From Thiohalocapsa sp. (GTDB taxonomy: Bacteria; Pseudomonadota; Gammaproteobacteria; Chromatiales; Chromatiaceae): 64,000 bases of DNA. The DNA lies in contig JANQFX010000102.1 in assembly GCA_028277725.1 (NCBI GenBank), positions 62,001 through 126,000 of the forward strand. Direction: 5' to 3'. The position numbers were made by a program, and so were the translations under genes. The notes below the pieces were generated by a model. The model did not search any database, was not told where the DNA came from, and worked only from the letters and a program-made list of their open reading frames with translations. Positions 47,839-58,461 of this stretch are shown here, in pieces; within the stretch, counting starts at the first letter, position 1; each line of letters opens with the position of its first letter.

Positions 47839-48273
47839 CTATGCCGGCCACCAGGCATCGTTCAGCGTCTGCTCGATACTGAACGGACAGTCCACCGGAA
47901 AGGCGTCTTCGGCGCGGCCGGTCTGGCGGGCGGCCTCGAGCACCGCGTCTCCGTAGGCGTCCTCGCGGGCCTGGGCGAGCTTGGATTTCAGGCTCGGGTT
48001 CTGGGCGAGGTGGCGGCGTAGCCGGCGGCGCTGTTCCTTGATGGTCAATTCCCAGCTGCGGCTGCGGTGGGTCGGCTGGAAACGCCACTTGAGCAGATGC
48101 GTGAACAGAACCGCCAGGCGGTTCTCCAGTTCGCGCAGCTCGCCCTTACCCATGCTCTCGATCTCCTCGGCGATGTGCTCGATATCCGCTTGCTGGAGCT
48201 TGCCTGCACGCAACAGCGCCGCCTGGGTGTTGGCCCAGGCGTAGAAGTCGGTGTCGTAGGTCTCTTCCTGCAT
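47839..48273 (-). CDS. DUF29 family protein
   Basis: The 144-residue product from the ATG at 48273 matches DUF29: YDTDFYAWANTQAALLRAGK, then HIAEEIESMGKGELRELENRL and HLLKWRFQP. The function is unknown; the family is abundant in cyanobacteria and purple bacteria and is often found in gene-poor accessory regions. The ending (YGDAVLEAARQTG, CPFSIEQTL) is also typical, so it appears complete. The frame is open upstream to 48342 without support. Confidence 0.85.
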   Translation of the reverse strand: MQEETYDTDFYAWANTQAALLRAGKLQQADIEHIAEEIESMGKGELRELENRLAVLFTHLLKWRFQPTHRSRSWELTIKEQRRRLRRHLAQNPSLKSKLAQAREDAYGDAVLEAARQTGRAEDAFPVDCPFSIEQTLNDAWWPA

Positions 48274-48363
48274 CGGGGCTTGGTCCAGTGCTTCGATCGC
48301 TGCCGTGGGTCCGATACTGCCGCGCCCGAGTTCCGGACACAAGGATTGGCGCTGTCTGCGTCC

Positions 48364-48444
48364 GGGTCGCGGTCGTTGTGGTTGTCGCGATTGCGGACTC
48401 GTTCAGATTTCCGTGCTCGCGAGTGGCGATTACGACAACGCGTC
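48364..48444. repeat. Inverted hexanucleotide repeat element (NNTCGN / NNCGAN)
   Basis: The left arm reads gggtcg, cggtcg, ttgtgg, ttgtcg, cgattg. The right arm from about 48425 reads ggcgat, tacgac, aacgcg. It lies between the DUF29 gene and the end of the SNF2 gene and is the same element type as at 4229 and 34812. Confidence 0.65.
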
Positions 48445-48518
48445 GAGCGGGTTTGTCGTCCCTCGGCGCCGATGGACTCGGGCGGCGGGGTGTTCGGTCG
48501 TCTGGTCTGATGCCGGCG

Positions 48519-51500
48519 TCAGTCCGTGATCGGCGCGAACAGCTCGTCGATGTCCTCTGGCGTGAAGGCCTGGGCGCCGCTGCCGCCGCCTTCGCGGTAG
48601 ATGCCCTCGGCCAGGGCCTGCTTCTTCTGCTGCATGGCGAGGATCTTCTCCTCGACGGTCTGCTCGGTCAGCAGTTTGTAGACGAACACGGGCTTGTCCT
48701 GGCCGATGCGGTAGGCGCGATCGGCGGCCTGGGCCTCGACGGCGGGGTTCCACCAGGGGTCGTAGAGGATGACGGTATCGGCGGCGGTGAGGTTCAGGCC
48801 CAGGCCGCCGGCCTTGAGGCTGATCAGGAATAGGTCGACCTCGCCGGAGACGAAGCGCTCGATGACCTCGTCGCGCTTCTTGGTGCGTCCGGTGAGTTTG
48901 GTATAGGCGATGCCGCGGCGGCTCAGTTCCGGCTCGATCAGCGCCAGCATGCTGGTGAACTGGCTGAACAGCAGGATGCGCCGGCCCTCGTCGAGCTGCT
49001 CCGGCAGCAGGTCCAGCAGCAGTTCCAGCTTGGCGCTCTGCTTGACCCGGCGCGCGGCGGGCAGGTCCAGCAGGCGCGGGTCGCAGCAGGTCTGGCGGAG
49101 CTTGAGCAGGGCGTCGAGGATGGTGATCTGGCTGCGCGCCATGCCGTGCTCGGCGATGGCATCACGCACCCGCTTCTCCATGGACAGCCGGATGCCCTCG
49201 TAGAGCGACGCCTGCGCCTCGCCGAGGCCGACGCTGCGCACGATTTCGGTCTTCGGCGGCAGCTCCGTCAGCACGTCCTGCTTGCGCCGGCGCAGCAGGA
49301 AGGGGGCGACGCGACGCGCCAGGCGTTCGCGCCGCTCGAGGTCACCGTGCTGCTCGATGGGGGTGCGCCAGTGGCGCTTGAAGCGCTGGTGGTCGCCGAG
49401 GAAGCCGGGCAGCAGAAAGTCGAACAGCGCCCACAGCTCGCCCAGGTGGTTCTCCATCGGCGTGCCTGTCAGACACAGCCGATGGCGGGTGTCGATCGCG
49501 CGCACCACCTGTGCCGCCTGGGCGCGGGGGTTCTTGATGGTCTGCGCCTCGTCCAGGATCAGCAGGTGGAACAGCTCCTTCTCGAGACGCTCGCGGTCGC
49601 GGGGCAGCAGCGGGTAGGTGGTCAGCACGAGGTCGTGCCGGAGGATGTCCTTGAAGCGGGCGTGGCGGTCGTTGCCATGCAGCACGAGCACCCGCAGCGC
49701 CGGTGCGAAGCGCTGTGCCTCGCGTCGCCAGTTGCCGATGAGGCTGGTGGGCGCCACCACCAGGGCGGGCCGATCGAGTCGACCCTGCTCGTGCTCCAGC
49801 AGGATGTGGGCCAGGGTCTGCACCGTCTTGCCGAGGCCCATGTCGTCGGCGAGGATGCCGCCCAGATCGAAGGCGCGCAGGAACTGCAGCCAGTCGAGCC
49901 CATGGCGTTGGTAGCTGCGCAGCTCGATGGTGAGGCCGGTGGGTGGTTCCACCGTCGGGATGCGCGAGAGGTCGCGCAGCTGTCGGGCAAGGTCGCGCAG
50001 CCGTCGGCCGCCGGCAAGGGTAATGCCGCGCGCGGCGAGGTCGTCCAGCGCGGGGGCGTCGAAGCGGGACAGGCGGATGTGCCCGTCGCCGTCCGGCGGC
50101 CCGTCGCCGAACAGCTCGCGCAGGGTGTCGAGCATGGGCCGGATGCGTTCGCCGGGCAGATCCACGTAGCGCTGGCCGTCGTCGGCGTCGGGCAGGGGTA
50201 CGCTCACCACCGGCGGCAGCTCCACGTCCGGCCCCAGGGCCAGCAGCGGCGCGACGATGGGCACCAGCGGCAGCCGACGGCCGTCCACCTGCAGGTCGAA
50301 ACGCAGGCCGAACCAGTCGTTGCCCTCGGCCTCGTCATCCTCGATGGCGGCCTCCCAGTCGCCGGTCTCGAAGCGCAGCCGGAAGCTGTCGTCGAAGTCG
50401 ATGCGCCAGCCGTCGAGCTCGAGCATCGCCAGGTCGTCGCGCAGCAGTGAGGACCAGCGCGCGGCGCGGTCCAGTGCGGTGTCGCCGGCGGCGGCTAGGG
50501 CGAGGGGCCCGCGCGCCGGCTGCTCGTCGGTGGGCAGAAAGCCGAGCTCCGCCAGTCGGGATTCGGCGGCGGCCTCCGCTTCCAGGTCGCGGGTGACGTC
50601 GGCGAGTCCGCGCTCGGTGTCGATGATGCTGTGTGGTTCCCTGGGCCGCGCCGGTAGCGGGTGGTCCGCGTACAGGAACTTCAGATGCAGGCGATGGCCG
50701 TCCGCGCCGCTGCCGGTGCCTTGGCGATCGCCCACCAGGGTCAGTTTGGGTCGGGCGTCGGCGCCGGTGACGGTAAGCAGCTCCACCGGCGTCGGCAAGG
50801 GCAGGTGCAGCTCCGGGAATTCCTTCAGCAGCAGCCGAGAGACCGCCTCGGCGCGCTCCGGCGGCAGGCGTGGTGCGCGCACCAGCTCCCGCAGTTGCGC
50901 ACTCTTGAGGCCGTGCGTATCGAGGAGGCCGACGGTCAGCCGTGCCGGATCGAGGTACAGCGGCGGCTCCGTGAGCAGCATCCGGCCTTCGCCTCCGGCG
51001 GCCTCGGCGACCTCGAAGGCCAGCCCCAGGAAGCCCTCCGCGTCTTCGCGCCAGCTGATCTCGAGTGGCCTGGGGCCGTCTGGCGTCAGGGCCGGTTCGC
51101 TCTGTTGCTGCCAGTGGCAGCGACCGGTTTCGAGCATGCGCTCCAGGCTCAGGTGGCCGAGGATGCCCGTGAGCACGGGCACCATCGGCCAGCTGCCGGT
51201 GCTGAGGCTGCGCAGTAGCTTCAGGATTTCGGCGTCGCCGGGCCGCATGTAGGCCGCCTGGGCGTTGGCCTCCGGCAGGTTGCCGAGCACCAGCGGCCGA
51301 CCCTTCGACAGCCGCCCGCTGGTCTTCAGGGGCCGCACGACGCGCAGTTCCACCTCGATGCCCCGCCCGCCGGGCTTGAGCAGGTAGATCAGCCGCTCCT
51401 GGCCGGCGGTATCGTCGCTCCGCTCGGCATCGCGCCCGGCGGCGGCGACACGGGTCAGCCAGCCCTTGGCCAGGTCGCCCTCGCTGTCGTGCAGCACGCG

Positions 51501-51806
51501 CTCCGGCGCCGAGGCGAACTGCAGGCAGGCGGCGGCGACGTGTTTGCAGTTGTAACCGACGGGGCAGCTGCAATCGCCGTCCAGCGAGGCGCCATAGGAC
51601 TCCCAGCGGATCGAGATGGTCTGCTGGTAGGTCCGCCCGCCGCTGCCGCGCACGCTCGATTTCAGGCGAACGCCCTGCTCATCGGCCCGGGTGGCGTCCA
51701 CCGACACCACGCGGCCCTGCTCGAAGTAGGACTTGCCGCGCTGGAAGTAGGTCGTACCGACGTAGGCGCGGATGTCGGCATGGGTCAGACGGGGATGGTC
51801 GGACAT
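48519..51806 (-). CDS. SNF2-family helicase with SWIM zinc finger
   Basis: The 1095-residue product begins with a SWIM-type zinc finger (CSCPVGYNCKHVAAAC, about residues 80-95). It then has a long middle region and a C-terminal SNF2 ATPase: ADDMGLGKTVQTLAHI (Walker A), LLILDEAQTIKNPRAQ (DEAQ box), TGTPMENHLGELWALFDFL and RAYRIGQDKPVFVYKL. It should translocate along DNA to remodel protein-DNA complexes; similar bacterial proteins are linked to transcription recycling or DNA repair. An AGGAG precedes the ATG by only one or two bases, so a start slightly further in is conceivable. It stands alone. Confidence 0.92.
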   Translation of the reverse strand: MSDHPRLTHADIRAYVGTTYFQRGKSYFEQGRVVSVDATRADEQGVRLKSSVRGSGGRTYQQTISIRWESYGASLDGDCSCPVGYNCKHVAAACLQFASAPERVLHDSEGDLAKGWLTRVAAAGRDAERSDDTAGQERLIYLLKPGGRGIEVELRVVRPLKTSGRLSKGRPLVLGNLPEANAQAAYMRPGDAEILKLLRSLSTGSWPMVPVLTGILGHLSLERMLETGRCHWQQQSEPALTPDGPRPLEISWREDAEGFLGLAFEVAEAAGGEGRMLLTEPPLYLDPARLTVGLLDTHGLKSAQLRELVRAPRLPPERAEAVSRLLLKEFPELHLPLPTPVELLTVTGADARPKLTLVGDRQGTGSGADGHRLHLKFLYADHPLPARPREPHSIIDTERGLADVTRDLEAEAAAESRLAELGFLPTDEQPARGPLALAAAGDTALDRAARWSSLLRDDLAMLELDGWRIDFDDSFRLRFETGDWEAAIEDDEAEGNDWFGLRFDLQVDGRRLPLVPIVAPLLALGPDVELPPVVSVPLPDADDGQRYVDLPGERIRPMLDTLRELFGDGPPDGDGHIRLSRFDAPALDDLAARGITLAGGRRLRDLARQLRDLSRIPTVEPPTGLTIELRSYQRHGLDWLQFLRAFDLGGILADDMGLGKTVQTLAHILLEHEQGRLDRPALVVAPTSLIGNWRREAQRFAPALRVLVLHGNDRHARFKDILRHDLVLTTYPLLPRDRERLEKELFHLLILDEAQTIKNPRAQAAQVVRAIDTRHRLCLTGTPMENHLGELWALFDFLLPGFLGDHQRFKRHWRTPIEQHGDLERRERLARRVAPFLLRRRKQDVLTELPPKTEIVRSVGLGEAQASLYEGIRLSMEKRVRDAIAEHGMARSQITILDALLKLRQTCCDPRLLDLPAARRVKQSAKLELLLDLLPEQLDEGRRILLFSQFTSMLALIEPELSRRGIAYTKLTGRTKKRDEVIERFVSGEVDLFLISLKAGGLGLNLTAADTVILYDPWWNPAVEAQAADRAYRIGQDKPVFVYKLLTEQTVEEKILAMQQKKQALAEGIYREGGGSGAQAFTPEDIDELFAPITD

Positions 51807-52063
51807 ACTCCTGGGGTGTCCGGCAGAAACAACCCCGGAAGCTTACGCAATGCCAGCCACGACTGAAAGGCGCAGCGGCAAATTCGTCGGTGGCGATTGC
51901 GGCCTGCTGCAACGGTGCCGACGTGCGACAGACAGGATCCGGACGCAGTCGGCGCCGGGTGTTGTTCGCGGGCCTCGGGTGCGGCGGTGCGGGTGCACCG
52001 TGACGATGGCGCCGAGCATCTCCGGCACCACCATCGGCCCGCCCAAGCCCGTGGTTCCTTCGG

Positions 52064-52093
52064 GTCCGAATAGGGCGCGTCCGAACAGGGCGC
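52064..52093 (-). repeat. Tandem 15-mers (GTCCGAAYAGGGCGC)
   Basis: Units at 52064-52078 and 52079-52093 differ at one base, and a third, degraded copy runs into the stop of the cyclophilin gene. No other feature is seen in the 51807-52100 gap. Confidence 0.75.
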
Positions 52094-52100
52094 GTCCGGA

Positions 52101-52664
52101 TCAGAGCGCCCGACAGCTCTCCAGCACGACCGGCTGCTTGGTGGCGCCGCGGCGGCTGCCCTGGGCAACCATGGCGTCGATCACGTCCATGCCGTCGACG
52201 ACCTTGCCGAAGACGACGTGCTTGCCGTCGAGCCAGGGCGTGGGCGCCACGGTGATGAAGAACTGGGAGCCGTTGGTGTTGGGGCCGGCGTTGGCCATGG
52301 ACAGCAGGCCGGCCTCGGTGTGCTGCAGCTCGAAGTTCTCATCCGGGAACCTCTCGCCGTAGATGGACTTGCCGCCGGTGCCGTTGCCGTTGGTGAAGTC
52401 GCCGCCCTGGATCATGAAGCCCGGGATGATGCGATGGAAGGGGCTGCCGGCGTAGGACAGGTCCTCGCCCTGTTCGCCGGTGCAGAGCACGCGGAAGTTC
52501 TCGGCGGTCTTGGGCGTGACGTCCTCGAACAGCTCCAACTCGACGGTGCCGGCGGGCTCGCCGCCGATGCTGACCGCGATTTCGACATGGGGATTATCGG
52601 CGACGGCCGCGGTGGCCATCGAGACGCCGGTGAGCAGCAGGCAGGTCTGGATGAAGGGGCGCAT
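52101..52664 (-). CDS. Peptidyl-prolyl cis-trans isomerase, cyclophilin type, exported
   Basis: The 187-residue product has a signal peptide ([20 protein letters not shown], cleavage probably after AVA) and a full cyclophilin domain: [40 protein letters not shown] and [12 protein letters not shown]. The catalytic arginine (FHRI) and the FFIT and WLDG residues are present. It resembles eukaryotic-type cyclophilins more than the shorter PpiB. It should assist folding in the periplasm. GGAG lies seven bases before the ATG. Confidence 0.92.
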   Translation of the reverse strand: MRPFIQTCLLLTGVSMATAAVADNPHVEIAVSIGGEPAGTVELELFEDVTPKTAENFRVLCTGEQGEDLSYAGSPFHRIIPGFMIQGGDFTNGNGTGGKSIYGERFPDENFELQHTEAGLLSMANAGPNTNGSQFFITVAPTPWLDGKHVVFGKVVDGMDVIDAMVAQGSRRGATKQPVVLESCRAL

Positions 52665-52825
52665 GGTGAGCTCCTGTCTCTTGAGGATGGATGTCGTGCC
52701 GTCCGCGTGCGCCGGCGATAGAACGGACTGTCGTGGTCCAGGCCGGTCCGAACGGGGCGGCGCGGCGGGCGGCGGATTGGTCGCGCCCGCATTGTAGCGA
52801 TGCGCTCGCGGTGTTGCCTCGCCGG

Positions 52826-54175
52826 TCAGTCCTGCTCCGCGTTGTCGCCTGCACCCTGCTTGATCCCGTGCTTGACTCGGTGCAGGCCGAGCCAGGCGGC
52901 GGCGACCACCAGGGGCGCGGCGATGCCCAGGGCCAGGCCGGTGTCGATGGCGAGGCCGCCGGCGTCCAGGCCCTTCAGCAGGTAGCCGATGAGTCCCACG
53001 CCGTAGTAGCTGATGGCGATGACCGACAGCCCCTCGACGGTCTCCTGGAGCCGCAGTTGCAGCCGGGCGCGGCGGTCCATGGAGTCCAGCAGCTTGCGGT
53101 TCTGTTCCTGCAGTCCGATCTCCACGCGCGCCCGCAGCAGGCCGGTGAGCCGCGCGGCGCGGGCGGCGAGGTTCTCCTGGCGCTCCTTGACGGCGGTGCA
53201 GGTGGCCACCGATGGTGCCAGGCGTGCGTCCAGGAACTCGGTGAAGGTCTGCAGCCCCTGGATACGGGTCTGGCGCAGCTGCTCCAGGCGTTGGCGGATC
53301 ACCGCGTAGTAGGCCTCCGTGGCGTCGAAGCGCGAGGTCGTCCTGGCGGCGACGGTCTCGATCTCCGCCGCCAGCGCCGTCAGCTCCGCGAGCAGGCTGC
53401 GCTCGTTTGCCAGCCCCTGGTCCGAGGCCATGCCTCCCTCGTCGCGGGCGTTGAGTGCGGCGGCGACCTCCGCCAGGCGTGCGTCGGCGTCGGCGAGGAC
53501 CGCACCGGCCTCGCGCGCTTCCGGCAGGCCGAGCAGGGCCATGGCGCGGTAGGCGTTGAGCTCCAGCACGCGGCGCACCAAACGCCCGGCCTGGCCGTCG
53601 GATAGGCCCTGATCGCGCACCAGGATGTGTCCGTAGCCATCCGCGTGGATGCGCATGTCCGCGAACACCTTGCCGGCACCTCCGGCCACCTCGGCTCCGA
53701 TGACGGGATGACCGTCGAACAGGGTGCGCAGGGCCTCGGGTTCGCGTTCCGGCATGTCCGCCGATTCGATGACCAGCAGCACCGAACTCACCACCTGGCC
53801 GGGAATGGTCCGCAGCCACTCGGCGGGCAGCAGATCGATGGGGTTGGTCGAGAAAGGCGCGTCGAGGTCGTCCGGATAGCTCGGGCTCAGGGGCTGGGTC
53901 AGGCTGAGGGTGATGAACTCCGTGTGGCGCTCCCAGCGCATGCAGAGGTCGCCGATGTCGGCGCTGAACTTCAACCCCGGGTCCTCGGGCAGGGACTGGC
54001 CGTAGTGCGCCAGGAGTCGCCGCAGGTGCTCGACCTGGCGTCCGGTGCCGCGTCTGCCGCAGAGGTAGGCCAGGCCGAGGACGCGGGCCGGCGTGCGCAG
54101 GGGGTCGAAGTTGCGAACATGGAGCTCCGCGGTCAACGCGTGCCGCAGAGGGTGTTCGGGGAAGGGCAGCGACAT
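52826..54175 (-). CDS. DUF3422 family membrane protein
   Basis: The 449-residue product matches DUF3422: [19 protein letters not shown] at the start, a largely helical middle and a C-terminal pair of membrane segments (about 385-440, [16 protein letters not shown] and [19 protein letters not shown]). The family is found in proteobacteria and its function is unknown. The product is probably anchored in the inner membrane by its C-terminus with a large cytoplasmic domain. It ends 162 bases from the cyclophilin gene and is not clearly cotranscribed with it. Confidence 0.88.
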   Translation of the reverse strand: MSLPFPEHPLRHALTAELHVRNFDPLRTPARVLGLAYLCGRRGTGRQVEHLRRLLAHYGQSLPEDPGLKFSADIGDLCMRWERHTEFITLSLTQPLSPSYPDDLDAPFSTNPIDLLPAEWLRTIPGQVVSSVLLVIESADMPEREPEALRTLFDGHPVIGAEVAGGAGKVFADMRIHADGYGHILVRDQGLSDGQAGRLVRRVLELNAYRAMALLGLPEAREAGAVLADADARLAEVAAALNARDEGGMASDQGLANERSLLAELTALAAEIETVAARTTSRFDATEAYYAVIRQRLEQLRQTRIQGLQTFTEFLDARLAPSVATCTAVKERQENLAARAARLTGLLRARVEIGLQEQNRKLLDSMDRRARLQLRLQETVEGLSVIAISYYGVGLIGYLLKGLDAGGLAIDTGLALGIAAPLVVAAAWLGLHRVKHGIKQGAGDNAEQD

Positions 54176-54502
54176 GGTGGGTCCGCACTCCTTGGGCTGG
54201 CCGCCGGGTCGTGGTTGGGGGCGATGCCGGCGCTGTCGCCGGTGCCGGCATTGTACGTCCTATGCTCCGACGCCATCCGGTCGCCGGTGTCGGGGTCCGC
54301 GGCAGCAGCTGCAGCAGGCCCGTTGCCCGCTGCGCCGTTCCCTTGCGGAGCGGGCGACGGGGGTGCGATGCGCTGCCTTGCGGGGGTTGATCCGCACGGC
54401 GGGAGCGGCTTGCTTGGTGATAGGGTGGGCGCTGTCCGGGCACGTCCATGCCGCGAGGGCCGCAGAGGCCCGCACCGCACTACTTTCGAAAGGGTCCAGG
54501 TC
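54176..54502. other. No gene seen; divergent promoter region
   Basis: About 330 bases between the divergent DUF3422 and DUF4870 genes hold no supported gene or repeat. The promoters of both are presumably here, but I cannot place them. Confidence 0.4.
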
Positions 54503-55036
54503 ATGACCATCTCCGAGGAGATCGAACGCCTGCACAGGCTCAAGGCCGCGGGTGCCATCACCGATGAGGAATTCGCGCAGGCCAAGCAGCGGGTATTGTC
54601 CGATGCCTCGCCCGGCGGCGATTCCGTGACGGGCGCCTACGGCAGAGCCACGCCCCGATCGGCTGTGCGCACCCCCGAGGACCTGGAGGCCCGCGGTCGA
54701 GAGTGGGCGATGTTCCTGCACCTCTCGCAGCTGTTGGGCTTCTTGCTGCCGTTCGGCGGGGTCATTGCGCCGTTGCTGATCTGGCAGGTGAAGAAGGACG
54801 AGCTGCCGGATATCGACGACCATGGTCGGGTGGTCATGAACTGGGCGCTATCGGTCCTGATCTATTTCGTGGGCGCGGTGGTATTGGCGTTCGTGCTGAT
54901 CGGCATCCCGCTGCTGCTGGTCCTGGCTGTGCTGGCCGTGGTGTTTCCGATTATCGGCGGCATCAAGGCCAACGAGGGCGAACTCTGGCGGTACCCGTTG
55001 AGTATCCCGTTCTTCGAGACGGGCTTGTCGCGTTAG
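54503..55036 (+). CDS. SHOCT-DUF4870 membrane protein
   Basis: The 177-residue product starts with a short SHOCT helix pair (EIERLHRLKAAGAITDEEFA). After a serine-rich linker it has a DUF4870 domain with three or four membrane segments: WAMFLHLSQLLGFLLPFGGV, IAPLLIWQVKKDELPDIDDH and LSVLIYFVGAVVLAFVLIGI. DUF4870 proteins are small inner-membrane proteins of unknown role. The ATG at 54503 gives the expected start; longer forms upstream are unsupported. It stands alone. Confidence 0.85.
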   Translation: MTISEEIERLHRLKAAGAITDEEFAQAKQRVLSDASPGGDSVTGAYGRATPRSAVRTPEDLEARGREWAMFLHLSQLLGFLLPFGGVIAPLLIWQVKKDELPDIDDHGRVVMNWALSVLIYFVGAVVLAFVLIGIPLLLVLAVLAVVFPIIGGIKANEGELWRYPLSIPFFETGLSR

Positions 55037-55225
55037 CCTAACTCGATTGTCGGGCCACGCATCGGGCGGGGAGCGGATACAATCGGCCGGCCGCTGCGCC
55101 GATATCGGTGGCCGACCGCCGACGCCCGGCACTCCGACCTAGCCATCCCGCACCGGGGCGCTGGCGTTGCGCGCGCTTCCGGGCGGCCGGCCGCAACCGA
55201 TCAAACCGAGTATCCGACAAACCCT

Positions 55226-55618
55226 ATGCTAGTGAAACTCGTCCGCGAAGGCCTCGGGCGCACCGTCGCGCTGGTGGACCGACTGACACGTCCGACGCCG
55301 CTGGAGCGCTCGCCACGGGCCCAGGCCGAGGTCGAGCAGTCCGTCGCCGGTATGGCGCTGTATCAGTACTTCGCCTGTCCGTTTTGCATCAAGACCCGGC
55401 GTGCACTGCATCGGCTGAACCTGCCCATCGAGCTCCGCGATGCCCAGAACGACTCGGACCATCGCGCCGCCCTGGGGCAGCAGGGTGGGCGCATCCAGGT
55501 GCCCTGTCTGCGGATCGAGGATGAGGACGGCAGCCGCTGGATGTACGAATCCAGAGACATCATCGCCTACCTGGAGGACCGTTTTGGTGACGATGCCCAG
55601 GCCGGGCAGGCCGCATAG
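55226..55618 (+). CDS. Glutaredoxin-family protein
   Basis: The 130-residue product has about 40 N-terminal residues before a glutaredoxin fold with redox site CPFC in YFACPFCIKTRRAL, and the cis-proline in RIQVPCLRIEDE. The rest (SRDIIAYLEDRFG) follows the GST/glutaredoxin N-terminal-domain pattern. It should be a thiol-disulfide exchange protein; the N-terminal lead may form a helix or weak membrane association. Its start has no clear ribosome-binding site. The next gene begins nine bases or so later, suggesting an operon. Confidence 0.85.
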   Translation: MLVKLVREGLGRTVALVDRLTRPTPLERSPRAQAEVEQSVAGMALYQYFACPFCIKTRRALHRLNLPIELRDAQNDSDHRAALGQQGGRIQVPCLRIEDEDGSRWMYESRDIIAYLEDRFGDDAQAGQAA

Positions 55619-55628
55619 GGGGCATCCC

Positions 55629-56180
55629 GTGCCGACGGCTGTAGGCCGACATGGCCCAAGGGTCACCCTGCTGCTCGCCCTGGCGCCCGCCGTACCGTTC
55701 GGGATGATCGTCGCGTCCGTTGCTGCGGCATCCGAACCCTCGGCGGAGGCCGCTACCGGTGCGCCCCGTCAGGCGGTGCCCAGGGTGCCCGTGGTGGAGG
55801 ATATGGACGCCCTCGATCGCGTCGAGCTGCGCCGCGAGATCGCCCGTGCCGAGGGGCGGCTCAGTGACCTGCGCAAGGAGCATGTCGCAGCGATGCGCGG
55901 CCTCGACGCGGCGGCCGAGCGATCGGGCGCGGAGCCGGACGGGAGCCTGGACATGCGTCAGGTCCCGGGGCAGCCCGCGCCGGATGACGCGGCCGAAGGC
56001 CGACGCGCCGAGCTCGAGCGTGAGCGGCGGCGGACCGAGGCGCTGTTCGAACGCGATCTGGCCGAGGCGCGCAACCGGCTCGATCGACTGCTGGACCGCC
56101 AGGCCCGGATCGACCCGGCCGCCATGGACCAAACGCGCCTGCGTGCCAAGCCATCGGCGGCGGGGGAGGGCGCTCGCTAG
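55629..56180 (+). CDS. Hypothetical exported coiled-coil protein
   Basis: The product (183 residues from a GTG at 55629, or 195 from an ATG at 55593) has a hydrophobic export signal (VTLLLALAPAVPFGMIVASV) and then an alanine-rich linker. A charged helical region (about 60-165; LRREIARAEGRLSDLRKEHV and ERERRRTEALFERDLAEARN) should form a coiled coil. There is no recognisable enzymatic domain. It is tightly spaced after the glutaredoxin-like gene. The exact start is uncertain. Confidence 0.6.
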   Translation: MPTAVGRHGPRVTLLLALAPAVPFGMIVASVAAASEPSAEAATGAPRQAVPRVPVVEDMDALDRVELRREIARAEGRLSDLRKEHVAAMRGLDAAAERSGAEPDGSLDMRQVPGQPAPDDAAEGRRAELERERRRTEALFERDLAEARNRLDRLLDRQARIDPAAMDQTRLRAKPSAAGEGAR

Positions 56181-56325
56181 CCGGGGCGTCCGCTGGACGG
56201 AAGGACCCGGCCGGTCCATCGGCTCAGGCGCTTCGTTGCGCGTCCCTATGCCCGCCGAGCGGCCCGATGGCGATGCGGCCCTTGTGGGGTCCGAACGCGA
56301 ACCCGACCCGTTTGCTGCGAGCCCG

Positions 56326-56715
56326 TCAGTCGCGGGTTTCGAACAGCATCCGCCAGCGGTAGGGGTCGAACAGCAGTTCGATGCGGGTGATGCGACCATG
56401 CTCCACCCGTGCCCACTGGGCCGCTGGTGTCGAGACCCGTTCCGAGAGCATGGTGTCGAATACGAGCCAGTGACAGACGTCCGCGCCGTCGGCGAAGGCA
56501 TGGCGGCGCCGGATGCCCTGCAGGATGCCGCCGCTCACCATGATGAACTCGAGGAAGGCGGTGGTGTCGTCGATGTTGGCAATGGGGCTGCGGTAGCGAA
56601 AACCCTCTCTGGCGATCAGCTCGGGCAGCGCGTCGTGCTCATGGCCGGCGAGGACGTCCAGGTAGCGCTCGACGATCGCGAGGGCCTCGGTTTCTTGCTG
56701 AGTGTTGCCGGACAT
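56326..56715 (-). CDS. SnoaL/NTF2-like protein
   Basis: The 129-residue product has the helical N-terminus and cone-shaped barrel pattern of SnoaL-like NTF2 proteins: ALAIVERYLDVLAGHEHDAL, FRYRSPIANIDDTTAFLEFI, and a final strand RVEHGRITRIELLFDPYRW. Such proteins are small cyclases, isomerases or binding proteins; the substrate is unknown. It stands alone in a stretch of short genes. Confidence 0.75.
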   Translation of the reverse strand: MSGNTQQETEALAIVERYLDVLAGHEHDALPELIAREGFRYRSPIANIDDTTAFLEFIMVSGGILQGIRRRHAFADGADVCHWLVFDTMLSERVSTPAAQWARVEHGRITRIELLFDPYRWRMLFETRD

Positions 56716-56931
56716 CGTCGAGCTCCACCGTGGGGGTCAGGTCGGACCCGATTCTAAGCGACAGGACGCCGCCCTGTCGCTCGCGGACCGAGGTCTTCTC
56801 TGATCCTATTTCGCTCCGGAGTGCTCGGCCTGGCGGGGATGGGTCGACCTGACGAGTGTGTTGGTCGTACTTCGGCGCCGTCGTACCCGTCCCCCGAGCC
56901 GCGCCGGGGTCATGCCGGGGTCGTGCCGGGA

Positions 56932-58461
56932 TCAGTCGTCCCTGCCGCCGCCGAGCAGTGCCGGCACCTCGGTGCGGCGGCTCGTGCGCGCATGCCGCGG
57001 GGTGCGGGAATGCTCGGGCTGCGGTTTGCGGTGCGGCCGGTTGGACTTGGACTGATTGCCGCCACGCCGCTCCGCGCCGTCGCGGCCGTGCGCCGATCGA
57101 CCCTGCCCGGCGCGCTCGCCATCGGGGCGACCATCCGTCCGCGCCGATGCGCCGCGACGACCGCGCCCGCCATGCTCCTGCCGCTGTCCTCCGCCCTGGC
57201 AACGCTCGCCCCCTCGGCCGCCGGCGCGCTGCTGGCCGTCGTGGCGGCGACCAGCCCCGCGCTGACCGCCACCGCCGCGCAGGATCGGCTCGGCGGGGAT
57301 GCTCGGGTCCGGCGCGTAGCCGTCGAGCACCACCTTGGCCACCTCGCGCTTGAGCAGGCGCTCGATGTCGCGCAGGAGCTTGTGCTCGTCGACGCAGACC
57401 AGTGAGATGGCCTCGCCCTCGTTGCCGGCGCGGCCGGTGCGGCCGATGCGGTGCACGTAGTCCTCCGGCACGTTCGGCAGCTCGAAGTTGACCACGTGCG
57501 GGAGCTGGTCGATGTCGAGCCCGCGGGCGGCGATGTCGGTGGCCACCAGCACACGAACGTCGCCGGTCTTGAAGCCGACGAGCGCGCGGGTGCGGGCGCC
57601 CTGGCTCTTGTTGCCGTGGATGGCGGCGGCGGTCAGGCCGTCCTTGTTGAGCTGCTCTGCGAGGCGGTTGGCGCCGTGCTTGGTGCGGGTGAACACCAGC
57701 ACCTGGCGCCAGTCGTTGGCGCCGACCAGATGGCTGAGGAGTTCACGCTTGCGATGCCGGTCCACCGGATGCACGACCTGCTTCACCGTCTCCGCGGCGG
57801 TGTTACGGCGCGCGACCTCGATGAGCTTGGGGCTGTTCAGCAGCCGATTGGCCAGGGCCTTGATCTCGTCCGAGAAGGTGGCGGAGAAGAGCAGGTTCTG
57901 CCGACTGTCGTTGTCGGGCAGCAGGGCCAGCACGCGGCGGATGTCGTGGATGAAGCCCATGTCGAGCATCCGGTCCGCCTCGTCCAGCACCAGGATCTCG
58001 ATGCGCGAGAGGTCCAGAGTGCCCTGGCCGGCATGGTCCAGCAGGCGGCCGGGCGTGGCCACCAGGATATCGACGCCGCGGCGCAGCTGGGCGATCTGCG
58101 GGTTGATCTTGACCCCGCCGAAGATGACGGCGGAGGTCAGCGGCAGGTGTTTGCCATAGGTCTCGACACTCTCCTGCACCTGGGCCGCGAGTTCGCGGGT
58201 CGGCGCCAGCACCAGCGCGCGCACCGGTCGCGGGCCGCGACGGTTCGACCCCGCTGCCGGCCTCGACTCCATCAGGCGCTGCAGCAGCGGCAGCGTGAAG
58301 CCGGCGGTCTTGCCGGTGCCGGTCTGGGCGCCGGCGAGCACATCGGCACCGGTCAGGATGGTCGGGATGGCCTGGCGCTGGATCGGCGTCGGCTCGGTGT
58401 AGCCCTGCTCGCCCACGGCACGCAGGAGGTCTTCGCGAAGACCCAGTTCTTGAAAGGACAT
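56932..58461 (-). CDS. rhlE: DEAD-box RNA helicase (RhlE-like)
   Basis: The 509-residue product from the ATG at 58461 starts [20 protein letters not shown]. It has the DEAD-box set: Q-motif [12 protein letters not shown], Walker [28 protein letters not shown] and [10 protein letters not shown]. About 115 C-terminal residues are glycine-, arginine- and histidine-rich, typical of RNA-binding tails of RhlE. It remodels RNA, for example in ribosome assembly, in the cytoplasm. A second DEAD-box gene lies 291 bases upstream on the same strand; nothing else is seen in that gap. Confidence 0.93.
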   Translation of the reverse strand: MSFQELGLREDLLRAVGEQGYTEPTPIQRQAIPTILTGADVLAGAQTGTGKTAGFTLPLLQRLMESRPAAGSNRRGPRPVRALVLAPTRELAAQVQESVETYGKHLPLTSAVIFGGVKINPQIAQLRRGVDILVATPGRLLDHAGQGTLDLSRIEILVLDEADRMLDMGFIHDIRRVLALLPDNDSRQNLLFSATFSDEIKALANRLLNSPKLIEVARRNTAAETVKQVVHPVDRHRKRELLSHLVGANDWRQVLVFTRTKHGANRLAEQLNKDGLTAAAIHGNKSQGARTRALVGFKTGDVRVLVATDIAARGLDIDQLPHVVNFELPNVPEDYVHRIGRTGRAGNEGEAISLVCVDEHKLLRDIERLLKREVAKVVLDGYAPDPSIPAEPILRGGGGQRGAGRRHDGQQRAGGRGGERCQGGGQRQEHGGRGRRGASARTDGRPDGERAGQGRSAHGRDGAERRGGNQSKSNRPHRKPQPEHSRTPRHARTSRRTEVPALLGGGRDD